Shown here: one piece after another, positions 1 through 5,806 of the stretch
Position numbering within the stretch: the stretch's first letter is position 1
Layout: every line of letters begins with the position of its first letter
Source: Pseudomonadota bacterium
Lineage (GTDB): Bacteria; Pseudomonadota; Gammaproteobacteria; Steroidobacterales; Steroidobacteraceae
Assembly: GCA_028067895.1 (NCBI GenBank)
Contig: JAPTUI010000444.1
Coordinates: forward strand, 1-6,437
Direction of reading: 5' to 3'
Length of the DNA stretch: 6,437 bases
Notes under the pieces: generated by a model
Told to the model about the DNA's origin: nothing
Database searches by the model: none
Seen by the model: the letters and a program-made list of their open reading frames with translations, nothing else
Translations under genes and position numbers: made by a program

Positions 1-333
1 CAGGTACGCTGGGTGCTGGTCGGGTTCCTCGAGCGCACCAGTCAGGCGCGCGCCGCGGCGATCCTCGCCTCGGCCCATCCGGCCCACGCACTGCGCTTCG
101 ATGAGGATCACTTCGACGTGGCGCACGAACAGGGCGGTATCGCGCCCGCCGAGCACATCGCGCCAGAGATTCTCACGGCCCTGAAACAGCACCTCGATGC
201 GATGAGTGACGTCGGTGGCAACGGCACCCCGACGCTGCTGTACCGGGCGCCGAACGGCACCTGGACGGCGCAGGTCGGTCTGCCGACGCAGCGCTGGCTC
301 GATGCCTACGCCCAACCGCACGCGCGTCGCTGA
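1..333 (+). CDS. dsbG: DsbG-like thiol:disulfide interchange protein, C-terminal part (5' end outside window)
   Basis: This is the last 110 residues of a DsbG/DsbC-type periplasmic protein; the frame is open through base 1, so the gene begins upstream. From family knowledge, DsbG is a dimeric periplasmic disulfide isomerase/chaperone that repairs or protects oxidised cysteines and is kept reduced by DsbD. The fragment begins VRWVLVGF, then has an AAAILAS stretch typical of the DsbG helical insertion, a GGI segment, and a GTPTLLY motif near residue 77 that looks like the cis-proline loop facing the active site. It ends with the expected VGLPTQRWLDAY helix, matching the E. coli DsbG tail as I recall it. 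The CxxC active site and signal peptide lie outside the window, so catalytic competence cannot be judged. DsbC is the alternative, but the AAAILAS region and the tail favour DsbG. The gene converges on copA with 4 bases between stops and ends in Ala-Arg-Arg. Confidence 0.8.
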   Translation, partial: QVRWVLVGFLERTSQARAAAILASAHPAHALRFDEDHFDVAHEQGGIAPAEHIAPEILTALKQHLDAMSDVGGNGTPTLLYRAPNGTWTAQVGLPTQRWLDAYAQPHARR

Positions 334-349
334 GGACTCAGCGACGCGC
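322..349. terminator. 28-bp palindrome spanning both convergent stop codons
   Basis: Bases 322-334 (GCGCGTCGCTGAG) are perfectly inverted at 337-349, with only GA at the centre. Either transcript could fold this into a stem of 11-12 bp with a small loop. The hairpin holds the TGA of dsbG (331-333) and the TGA of copA (338-340). No run of T follows on either strand, so it is not a canonical intrinsic terminator. It could be a bidirectional terminator of the U-poor kind seen in GC-rich bacteria, or an RNA 3'-end stabiliser. The structure is directly visible; the function is inferred from its position between convergent genes. Confidence 0.5.
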
Positions 350-2734
350 ACTCGCTCGCCAGCGGCGCAGCAGCAGCGCATTTGAGACGACGCTCACCGA
401 GGAGAGCGCCATCGCAGCGCCGGCGAGCATCGGGTTCAACAGCCCGAGGGCGGCCGCCGGCAGCCCGAGGACGTTGTAGAAGAACGCCCAGAACAGACCC
501 TGGCGGATCTTGCGGTAGGTGGCGCGGCTGACCGCGATCGCATCGCCCACCAGGCGCGGATCGCCGCGCATCAGCGTCACCGCTGCGCTCTCGAGCGCAG
601 CATCGGCACCGGTGCCCATCGCCATCCCGACGTCGGCAGCGGCGAGCGCGGGCGCATCATTGACGCCGTCCCCGACCATCGCGACGCGGTGCCCTGCGGC
701 CTGCAGCCGGCGCACCTGCGCGACCTTCTCGGCCGGACGCACCTCACTCAGCACCTGTCCAATGCCGAGGGCCGCAGCCACTGGCGCGGCGGCGCGCGCA
801 TGATCCCCGGTGAGCAGCACGGTGCCGACGCCGATCGCCTTCAGGCGCGCCACGGCCTCGGCGGCCTCGGGCTTCAGCGGATCGGCGCAGGCCATCAGCC
901 CGAGCCAGCGCGGCGCCGCAGTCACGTCCGCCACCCACATGAGGGTGTAGCCCTGCGCCTGCAGCCGCTCCACGGCCGCCGCAGCCGGCGCGAGCGGTAC
1001 GGCGAGCTCCTGCATCAGCGCGGCGTTGCCGACGGCGATGCGCCGGCCAGAGAGCTGCGCGAGCAGCCCCTGTCCCGGGCGCGCCTGGAACGTCTCGAGG
1101 GGCGCCAGGGCGAGGCCCTCGGCGGCGGCACGCGCCAGCACCGCGCGGGCGAGCGGGTGTTCGCTACCGCTCTGCGCCGCCGCGGTGAGCGCGAGCAGTT
1201 CCCGCTCGGGCAGCTCGGGGCTCTCGATCGCCACCACCGCGGGCCGCCCGGCAGTGAGGGTGCCGGTCTTGTCGAACACTACGGTGTCGAGACGGTGCGC
1301 CGCCTCGAGCGCCTCGGCGTCACGAATGAGAATCCCGGCGCGGGCCGCCACACCGGTGCCGACCATGAGGGCCGTCGGGGTCGCCAGGCCGAGCGCACAG
1401 GGACAGGCAATCACCAGCACCGAAACGGCGGCGATGAGCCCGGTGCCGAACTGCCCGGCGAGCAGCCACCAGCCGAGCCAGGCGAGCAGCGCAACGCCGA
1501 GCACCGCCGGGACGAACACCGCGGCGACCCGATCGACCAGACGCTGCACGGGGGGCTTGCGCGCCTGCGCGGACTCCACGAGCGCGATGATGCGCGCGAG
1601 CACCGAGTGCTCGGCGCTCGCCGTGACCTCGATGCGCAGCAGACCGCTGCCGTTGATGGCTCCGCCAGTGACCGGATCGCCCACCGCGCGGCTCACCGGC
1701 AGGCTCTCCCCGGTGAGCAGACTCTCATCGAGCTCGCTCGCCCCGGCCCGCACGATGCCATCGAGCGCGACGCGCTCGCCGGGCCGCACGATGAGCAGAT
1801 CGCCCGGCACGAGCACCTCGATCGCGACCTCGACCTCCGTGCCCTCGCGCAGCACGCAGGCCCGCTCGGGACGCAACGCCATCAGCTGACGGATCGCGAG
1901 CGTGGTGGCCCGCTTGGCGCGTGCCTCGAGCCACTTGCCAGCACTGACCAGCGCGATCACCACCGCCGCGGAATCGAAATACAGCGCCGGATGCGCGCGA
2001 GTCAGCAGCAGCCAGAGGCTGTAGAAGAAGGCCGCCGAGGTGCCGAGCGCGACCAGCAGATCCATGTTGCCCGTACCGGCGCGCAGCGCCTTCCAGGCCC
2101 CGCGGTAGAAGCGCGCACCGATGATGAACTGCACCGGCGCGGCGAGCGCGAGCGCGAGCACCCCGGGCAGTGCCACTCCGAGCATCGGCAGCAGCAGCGG
2201 TGCGCTGAGCAGCGCCGCGGCGCCGAGGCGCAGGCTCTCGTGGCGGAAGCGGCGAGCCTGCTCGGCCGCGACGCGTGCCTCACGCGCCGCACCGCCGGTG
2301 AGCTGCGCGTCGTAGCCGGCGCGCCGCACCGCCTCGAGGAGCGCCGCCTGCGAGGCGGCCGCACCGGCTGTCTCGACGGTTGCGCGCTCGGTGGCCAGGT
2401 TCACGGACGCGCCGAGCACGCCCGGGACGGCGCGCAGCGCCTTCTCCACCCGCAGCGCACAGGTCGCGCAGGTCATGCCGGAGATGGCCAGCTCGCAGGT
2501 CTCCTGCGGCACCTCGTAGCCCGCGGCGCGCACCGCGCCGGCGATCTGCTTGACGCTCACGCGCTCGGCATCGAAGTGCACATCGGCCCGCTCCGTGGCG
2601 AGATTCACGGTCGCCTCGACGGACGGCAGCGCGTTCAGCGCACGCTCGACCCGCGCGACACAGCTGGCGCAGGTCATGCCCTCGACGAGCAGACTCACGC
2701 GATCGGCAGTCATTTTTTCGGCGGGAACGGCCAC
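338..2734 (-). CDS. copA: Cu(+)-exporting P1B-type ATPase, two metal-binding domains
   Basis: Inner-membrane pump that exports Cu(+) (possibly Ag(+)) from cytoplasm to periplasm using ATP. Numbering from the GTG start (798 aa): two N-terminal HMA domains with GMTCASC at 19-25 and GMTCATC at 86-92; four membrane helices at about 168-270; actuator domain with TGES at 341-344; CPC metal-site motif at 444-446 in a membrane helix; phosphorylated Asp488 in DKTGT; nucleotide-domain SEHPL at 524-528; GDGVNDAPA at 688-696; then two last helices carrying YN (753-754) and MxxSS (775-779). Those last motifs together with CPC are the Cu(+)-specific P1B-1 signature. The longest frame starts at an ATG at 2800, but that codon lies inside the MerR-type operator. 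The GTG at 2734 has AGGAG 6 nt upstream and leaves HMA1 intact. An ATG at 2713 is a weaker alternative with no clear Shine-Dalgarno. Function is nearly certain; the exact start is moderately so. Confidence 0.95.
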   Translation of the reverse strand: MAVPAEKMTADRVSLLVEGMTCASCVARVERALNALPSVEATVNLATERADVHFDAERVSVKQIAGAVRAAGYEVPQETCELAISGMTCATCALRVEKALRAVPGVLGASVNLATERATVETAGAAASQAALLEAVRRAGYDAQLTGGAAREARVAAEQARRFRHESLRLGAAALLSAPLLLPMLGVALPGVLALALAAPVQFIIGARFYRGAWKALRAGTGNMDLLVALGTSAAFFYSLWLLLTRAHPALYFDSAAVVIALVSAGKWLEARAKRATTLAIRQLMALRPERACVLREGTEVEVAIEVLVPGDLLIVRPGERVALDGIVRAGASELDESLLTGESLPVSRAVGDPVTGGAINGSGLLRIEVTASAEHSVLARIIALVESAQARKPPVQRLVDRVAAVFVPAVLGVALLAWLGWWLLAGQFGTGLIAAVSVLVIACPCALGLATPTALMVGTGVAARAGILIRDAEALEAAHRLDTVVFDKTGTLTAGRPAVVAIESPELPERELLALTAAAQSGSEHPLARAVLARAAAEGLALAPLETFQARPGQGLLAQLSGRRIAVGNAALMQELAVPLAPAAAAVERLQAQGYTLMWVADVTAAPRWLGLMACADPLKPEAAEAVARLKAIGVGTVLLTGDHARAAAPVAAALGIGQVLSEVRPAEKVAQVRRLQAAGHRVAMVGDGVNDAPALAAADVGMAMGTGADAALESAAVTLMRGDPRLVGDAIAVSRATYRKIRQGLFWAFFYNVLGLPAAALGLLNPMLAGAAMALSSVSVVSNALLLRRWRASARR

Positions 2735-2740
2735 GGTCGG

Positions 2741-2745
2741 CTCCT
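2741..2745 (-). promoter_or_regulatory. Ribosome binding site deciding the copA start
   Basis: On the minus strand AGGAG is followed by six bases and then GTG at 2734. Neither of the other in-frame starts has this: the ATG at 2800 has GGAG only one base away, which is too close, and the ATG at 2713 is preceded by an A-rich run without a Shine-Dalgarno. The site also lies downstream of the predicted -10 box, as a leader requires. Confidence 0.5.
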
Positions 2746-2781
2746 GCGGACGGCCTCCGGCACCCGGAGAGGATGCCTCGG

Positions 2782-2813
2782 ATGCTACGGCCTGGAGCAT
2801 GCTCCGGAGTCAA
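2782..2813 (-). promoter_or_regulatory. MerR/CueR-type copA promoter with operator dyad
   Basis: Read on the minus strand, a -35 box TTGACT (2813-2808) is followed by the perfect palindrome GGAGCATGCTCC (2805-2794) and a -10-like TAGCAT (2787-2782). The spacer is 20 bp (19 bp if GTAGCA is taken as the -10 box), longer than the 17-bp optimum. In promoters activated by MerR-family regulators (MerR, CueR, ZntR) the dyad sits inside such a 19-20 bp spacer. Here the dyad centre lies 14.5 bases from the first T of the -35 box, the same offset as in the classical mer promoter TTGACTCCGTACATGAGTAC as I recall it. A copper-sensing CueR-like activator is the natural candidate. No MerR-family gene lies in the window, so the regulator must be encoded elsewhere. 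Confidence 0.65.
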
Positions 2814-2870
2814 GACTCGCCGGCACGGCCGTGCCATCGAATCCGAAGGCAGATCAAACCGTATGCGGAT

Positions 2871-3224
2871 TTATACGCCGGGGTGGAGGTCTGCGCGCAA
2901 TGCGCTCGCACTGGCTTCGATGAGCTCGCGCCCTGCCGGGGTCAGCTGCACCCACGAGGCTCGGCGGTCGTCTTCGGCCGCGGTGATGTCCACCAGACCG
3001 GCACGCTTGAGCGCGGCACACAGCCGGCTCGCACGTGACTGACCGAGTCCCAGTCGTTCACGCAGCTCCCCCATCTTCACCGCGGCCTGCGGCCGAGTCC
3101 CCAGCAAGACGAGGATCGGTTCGGCAAAGCCCGGGAGACGGTTGCCGCTGCCGGCCCTGAGGCCGAGCAGCGCCCCCAGCAGTCGTTGCAGCTCATCGGC
3201 GGAAGGGGAAAGCCGCCGTGACAT
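2871..3224 (-). CDS. Small MarR-family-like winged-helix transcriptional regulator
   Basis: A 117-residue protein with a MarR-type winged helix-turn-helix. An N-terminal helical part (residues 10-42) is followed by MGELRERLGLGQSRASRLCAAL (about 51-72), which reads as helix-turn-helix with recognition helix. Next come KRAGLVDI, the basic wing EDDRRASW (84-91) and VQLTPAGREL (92-101), the classic MarR wing and linker to the C-terminal helix. It is shorter than usual (most MarR proteins are about 140-150 aa), mainly in the dimerisation helices at both ends, so its dimer interface may differ. The only cysteine is at 69, so there is no obvious metal site. The ATG at 3224 is the only ATG upstream of the domain; an in-frame TGA lies 51 nt before it and the Shine-Dalgarno is weak. 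It is on the same strand as copA, but copA has its own promoter in the gap. The ligand is unknown; autoregulation through the 3274-3293 inverted repeat is plausible. Confidence 0.75.
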   Translation of the reverse strand: MSRRLSPSADELQRLLGALLGLRAGSGNRLPGFAEPILVLLGTRPQAAVKMGELRERLGLGQSRASRLCAALKRAGLVDITAAEDDRRASWVQLTPAGRELIEASASALRADLHPGV

Positions 3225-3273
3225 CGCTACCGAACCTAGCAGGTCGCCCGGAGCGCCCGCGTGATCGGGATCT

Positions 3274-3293
3274 CAGTATAGCGCCTGATACTG
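3274..3293. promoter_or_regulatory. Inverted repeat CAGTAT-N8-ATACTG, candidate operator
   Basis: A perfect 6-bp inverted repeat with an 8-bp spacer, 50-70 bases upstream of the regulator gene and about 90 upstream of the acyltransferase start. On the minus strand it contains TATACT (3280-3275), a good -10 hexamer for the regulator gene, although no matching -35 box is seen 17 bp further up. Size and placement suit a MarR-type operator overlapping its own promoter, but this is inference from position and symmetry only. Confidence 0.35.
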
Positions 3294-3299
3294 TAGCGG

Positions 3300-3325
3300 C
3301 GGGCCGCGCTTGCATGCGCGGCCCG
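3300..3325. repeat. Strong GC hairpin in the acyltransferase upstream region
   Basis: GGGCCGCGC (3301-3309) and GCGCGGCCC (3316-3324) are perfect inverted copies around a TTGCAT loop, and an outer C-G pair (3300/3325) extends the stem to 10 bp. There is no T-run after it. It lies 60-85 bases before the ATG of the acyltransferase, so it could sit in the mRNA leader or be a protein-binding site. The remaining bases to 3384 show no convincing Shine-Dalgarno or further repeat. Confidence 0.4.
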
Positions 3326-3384
3326 GGTCGCTACCATGCCCCGGCCGCGGCGCACGGGCCGCAGGAACGCACACCGCCGTCACG

Positions 3385-4317
3385 ATGACCGAACAGCCGC
3401 ACAGAGCCCCCCCCAAACTGCCGCCCGCGCAGCCTCCCGCCCGCTCCGACGTGCGGCCGGTCTGGTGGGTGCGCGTCGTCTCGCGCCTGCCGCTTGCGCT
3501 GCTCTACCGGCTGGCAGACCTGCTGGGATGGCTGGCGTTTCGGGTGTTCCCGTACCGCGACGCGGTGGTGCGCGAGAACCTCGCGCGCGCTTTTCCGGAT
3601 TGGGACGAGGCGCGCATGCGCCAGGTGCGCCGCCAGTACTACCAGGGCTTTGCGGACATGCTGATGGAAGTGATCAAGTCAGCAACCCTTCCCGCGGCGC
3701 AGATCCGCCGCCGGGTGCGGATCGTGAACCTCGAGGCGCCACGCGAGCACCTGGCGGCGGGCCGCTCGGTGCTGCTCGCGGCGGCTCACCAGTGCAACTG
3801 GGAGTGGATGCTGCTCGCGCTGTCGCTCGAGCTCGGCTATCCGCTCGATGCCGCCTACAAACCGCTGGTGGATCGCTGGGCCGAGCGGGAGATGAAGAAG
3901 GTCCGCAGCCGTTTCGGCTGCCGCCTAATCCCGGCCAAGGCGCTGCTCGCAGACATCCTCAGGCGCGGCGCGGTGACGCGCGCGGTGGCCATGGTGGCCG
4001 ACCAGGAGCCGACCACGAGCGAGCGCAAGCACTGGACGCGCTTTCTGAACCGCGACACCGCGTTCTTCATGGGCCCGGAGGAAATCTCGCGCGTCACGCG
4101 CTTCCCGGTGTTCTTCATCGCCATGCGGCGCGTGCGGCGCGGCTTCTACGAAATGCACTTCGAGCCGCTCGCCGGCGCCGGTGAACGGCTCGAACCGGGC
4201 GAACTCACCGAGCGCTACGTGCAGGCCGTGGAGGCGCAGATCCGCTCAGCCCCGGCCGACTGGCCATGGTCGCACAAGCGCTGGAAGATGAAGAAATCCC
4301 TCTACGCCGGGCGCTAG
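3385..4317 (+). CDS. LpxL/HtrB-type lysophospholipid (lipid A) acyltransferase
   Basis: A 310-residue protein of the LpxL/LpxM family, which transfers acyl chains from acyl-ACP to the lipid A precursor at the inner-membrane cytoplasmic face. A proline-rich stretch (about residues 9-25) precedes a hydrophobic segment (about 31-55) with the family feature YRDAVVRENLARAFPDW (57-73). The catalytic HX4(D/E) motif is HQCNWE (His135-Glu140); VADQEP (204-209) and the C-terminal DWPWSHKRWK (292-301) are also typical. The chosen ATG at 3385 gives the normal family length. The frame stays open upstream to a TTG at 3310, but that start would lie in the GC hairpin, and the extra 25 residues look non-coding. 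No clear Shine-Dalgarno precedes the ATG. The sequence does not settle whether it adds laurate, myristate or another chain, or acts on another lysophospholipid (as in ornithine-lipid synthesis), so I give no symbol. The stop overlaps the ispH stop. Confidence 0.88.
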   Translation: MTEQPHRAPPKLPPAQPPARSDVRPVWWVRVVSRLPLALLYRLADLLGWLAFRVFPYRDAVVRENLARAFPDWDEARMRQVRRQYYQGFADMLMEVIKSATLPAAQIRRRVRIVNLEAPREHLAAGRSVLLAAAHQCNWEWMLLALSLELGYPLDAAYKPLVDRWAEREMKKVRSRFGCRLIPAKALLADILRRGAVTRAVAMVADQEPTTSERKHWTRFLNRDTAFFMGPEEISRVTRFPVFFIAMRRVRRGFYEMHFEPLAGAGERLEPGELTERYVQAVEAQIRSAPADWPWSHKRWKMKKSLYAGR

Positions 4318-4325
4318 GCTCGGCG
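4305..4325. terminator. Small hairpin over the shared CTAG stops
   Basis: Bases 4305-4312 (CGCCGGGC) and 4318-4325 (GCTCGGCG) form an 8-bp stem with one G-U pair in the plus-strand RNA (an A-C mismatch in the minus-strand RNA) and a five-base loop GCTAG that holds both TAG stop codons. No T-run follows on either strand. It could assist 3'-end formation for the converging acyltransferase and ispH transcripts, more effectively on the plus strand. The pairing is visible; a termination role is speculative. Confidence 0.3.
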
Positions 4326-5252
4326 CAACTCGCGCGGCAGACCGAAGGTGATCGTCTCCTCGCGCCCGGCAACTTCGCGCGGCACTTCCGCACCCCACTG
4401 GCGCAGCTGCTCGAGGACGGCGCGCACCAGCACCTCGGGCGCCGAGGCCCCGGCCGTGAGACCGACGCAACGCTTGCCCTCGAACCACTCGCGCTTCATG
4501 TCCTGCGGACCATCGACGAGGTACCCCGGCACACCGGCGCGCTCGCCGAGCTCGCGCAGCCGGTTGGAGTTGGAGCTGGCGCGCGAGCCGACCACGATCA
4601 GGATGTCGCAGTCGGCGAGCAGCTTCTTCACCGCATCCTGGCGGTTCTGCGTCGCGTAGCAGATGTCCTCCTTGCGCGGGGTCGCAAGCTGCACGAAGCG
4701 TCGCTTCAACGTCCCGACGATCTCGATGGTGTCATCGACCGAGAGCGTGGTCTGCGTCACGAACGCGAGGCGGGACGGATCGTTCACCTCGAGGCGCTCG
4801 GCCTCCTCGGCGCTGCCGACCAGATACATCCGCCCGCCGAAGCTGGTGTCGAAGCGGCCCATGGTGCCTTCCACCTCCGGGTGGCCGGCATGCCCGATGA
4901 GAATCACCTCGCGGCCCTCGCGGGCGTAGCGCTGCACTTCCATGTGGACCTTGGTGACCAGCGGGCAGGTGGCGTCGAACACCTTCAGGCCACGCTCCTG
5001 CGCCTCGTTCTCCACCGCATGGGACACCCCGTGGGCGGAGAAGATCACGGTGGCGCCCGAGGGCACCTCGCGCAACTCCTCGACGAACACCGCGCCGCGC
5101 TCGCGCAGCCGCTCGACCACGTGCCGGTTGTGCACCACCTCGTGGCGCACGTAGATCGGCGCGCCGAACAGGTCAATCGCCCGCTCCACGATGTCGATGG
5201 CCCGATCGACGCCCGCGCAGAAGCCGCGCGGATTGGCCAGCAGAACTTGCAT
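4314..5252 (-). CDS. ispH: 4-hydroxy-3-methylbut-2-enyl diphosphate reductase
   Basis: IspH (LytB) performs the last step of the non-mevalonate (MEP) pathway, reductively dehydroxylating HMBPP to IPP and DMAPP with an iron-sulfur cluster. The protein is full length (312 aa). Cluster cysteines are Cys12 (RGFCAG), Cys96 (DATCP) and Cys198 (DICYATQNRQ). Substrate-binding residues are His41 (VVHNRH), His74, His124 with Glu126 (GHAGHPE), the TQTTLS loop near 166-171 and SSNSNRL in the C-terminal third; TAGASAP is also present. The ATG at 5252 places Cys12 at its usual number and has GGAG about 9 nt upstream, inside the end of lspA. The lspA stop and this start overlap as TGATG, implying translational coupling. 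The longer open frame to 5477 is out-of-frame read-through of lspA. The gene ends in TAG inside CTAG shared with the facing acyltransferase. Confidence 0.97.
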   Translation of the reverse strand: MQVLLANPRGFCAGVDRAIDIVERAIDLFGAPIYVRHEVVHNRHVVERLRERGAVFVEELREVPSGATVIFSAHGVSHAVENEAQERGLKVFDATCPLVTKVHMEVQRYAREGREVILIGHAGHPEVEGTMGRFDTSFGGRMYLVGSAEEAERLEVNDPSRLAFVTQTTLSVDDTIEIVGTLKRRFVQLATPRKEDICYATQNRQDAVKKLLADCDILIVVGSRASSNSNRLRELGERAGVPGYLVDGPQDMKREWFEGKRCVGLTAGASAPEVLVRAVLEQLRQWGAEVPREVAGREETITFGLPRELRRA

Positions 5253-5806
5253 CAGGTCTTCTCCTCGCCCGCGGGCGCACCCGGATGGCGGCCCTCGCGC
5301 AGCACATCGATCAGCAGCAGCGCCGCGCCGATCGTAATCGATGAGTCTGCCACATTGAAGGCCGGAAAATAGTGCCCGTGCCAGTGCGCGCTGATGAAAT
5401 CCACCACGTAGCCGAGGCGCAGCCGGTCGATCAGATTGCCGAGCGCCCCGCCGAGGATCAGCGCGAGCGCCGCGCACAGCAGTCCCTGGCGGCGGGCCTT
5501 GAGGCGGCCGAGATACCCGACGATCAGCACCGCCACCACGAGCGCGAGCGCGGTGAGCAGCCAGCGCTGCCAGCCAGACTCACCGGCGAGGAAGCTGAAC
5601 GCTGCGCCGGTGTTGTAGGCGAGCGTCAGATCGAGCACCGGCAGCACCGGCGTCGCGACGTGAAAGCTCAGATGGCGCACTGCCCAGGCCTTGCTCGCCT
5701 GATCGAGCGCGATGACCGCGAGCGACAGCCACAGCCACACGCGCCCGGTGAGGGCCCGGCCTGACGCCGAGGCCGTCCCGGCCGATTCGGTTGACGAAGT
5801 GTTCAT
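5252..5806 (-). CDS. lspA: Lipoprotein signal peptidase (signal peptidase II)
   Basis: Inner-membrane aspartyl protease that removes the signal peptide of prolipoproteins after Lgt has added diacylglycerol to the lipobox cysteine; it is the target of globomycin. The 184-residue protein has four hydrophobic segments at about 24-42, 81-99, 108-123 and 155-169. Conserved blocks are DQASK (35-39), YNTGAAFSFL (64-73), GNLIDRLRLGYVVDF (123-137) and FNVADSSITIG (150-160). The catalytic pair is Asp136 and Asp154 by comparison with the family. A Ser/Thr-rich N-terminal tail of about 20 residues makes it slightly longer than the usual 160-170 aa. The ATG at 5806 overlaps the ileS stop as ATGA, with AGGAG 11 nt upstream. 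Upstream extension to 5953 would overlap ileS heavily and reads as out-of-frame sequence. Confidence 0.96.
   Translation of the reverse strand: MNTSSTESAGTASASGRALTGRVWLWLSLAVIALDQASKAWAVRHLSFHVATPVLPVLDLTLAYNTGAAFSFLAGESGWQRWLLTALALVVAVLIVGYLGRLKARRQGLLCAALALILGGALGNLIDRLRLGYVVDFISAHWHGHYFPAFNVADSSITIGAALLLIDVLREGRHPGAPAGEEKT

Noticed and set aside
2735..2800. N-terminal extension of CopA to the ATG at 2800
   Set aside because: That ATG is the centre of the operator dyad between the -35 and -10 boxes, has no properly spaced ribosome binding site, and adds only low-complexity residues before the first metal-binding domain.
2822..2835. Palindrome GGCACGGCCGTGCC as a terminator for the regulator gene
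   Set aside because: It can form only a 5-bp stem with a 4-base loop and no T-run follows. Its position just upstream of the copA -35 box could suit a binding site, but nothing supports that beyond symmetry, which is common by chance at this GC content.
689..2923. A 744-codon open frame on the plus strand opposite copA
   Set aside because: It is exactly antisense to a clear copA, its translation is dominated by Arg, His, Gly and Ala with no recognisable domain, and long antisense frames are expected in very GC-rich genes.
3310..3384. Acyltransferase start at TTG 3310
   Set aside because: The codon lies at the base of a strong hairpin, has no ribosome binding site, and the extra residues do not resemble the family; the ATG at 3385 gives the expected length.
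4266..5372. A 368-codon open frame on the plus strand opposite ispH
   Set aside because: It overlaps the 3' end of the acyltransferase and all of ispH in antisense, has low-complexity composition and no family resemblance; a GC-driven shadow.
5253..5477. N-terminal extension of IspH into lspA
   Set aside because: IspH families begin immediately before the first cluster cysteine at about residue 12, and the extension is an out-of-frame reading of lspA.
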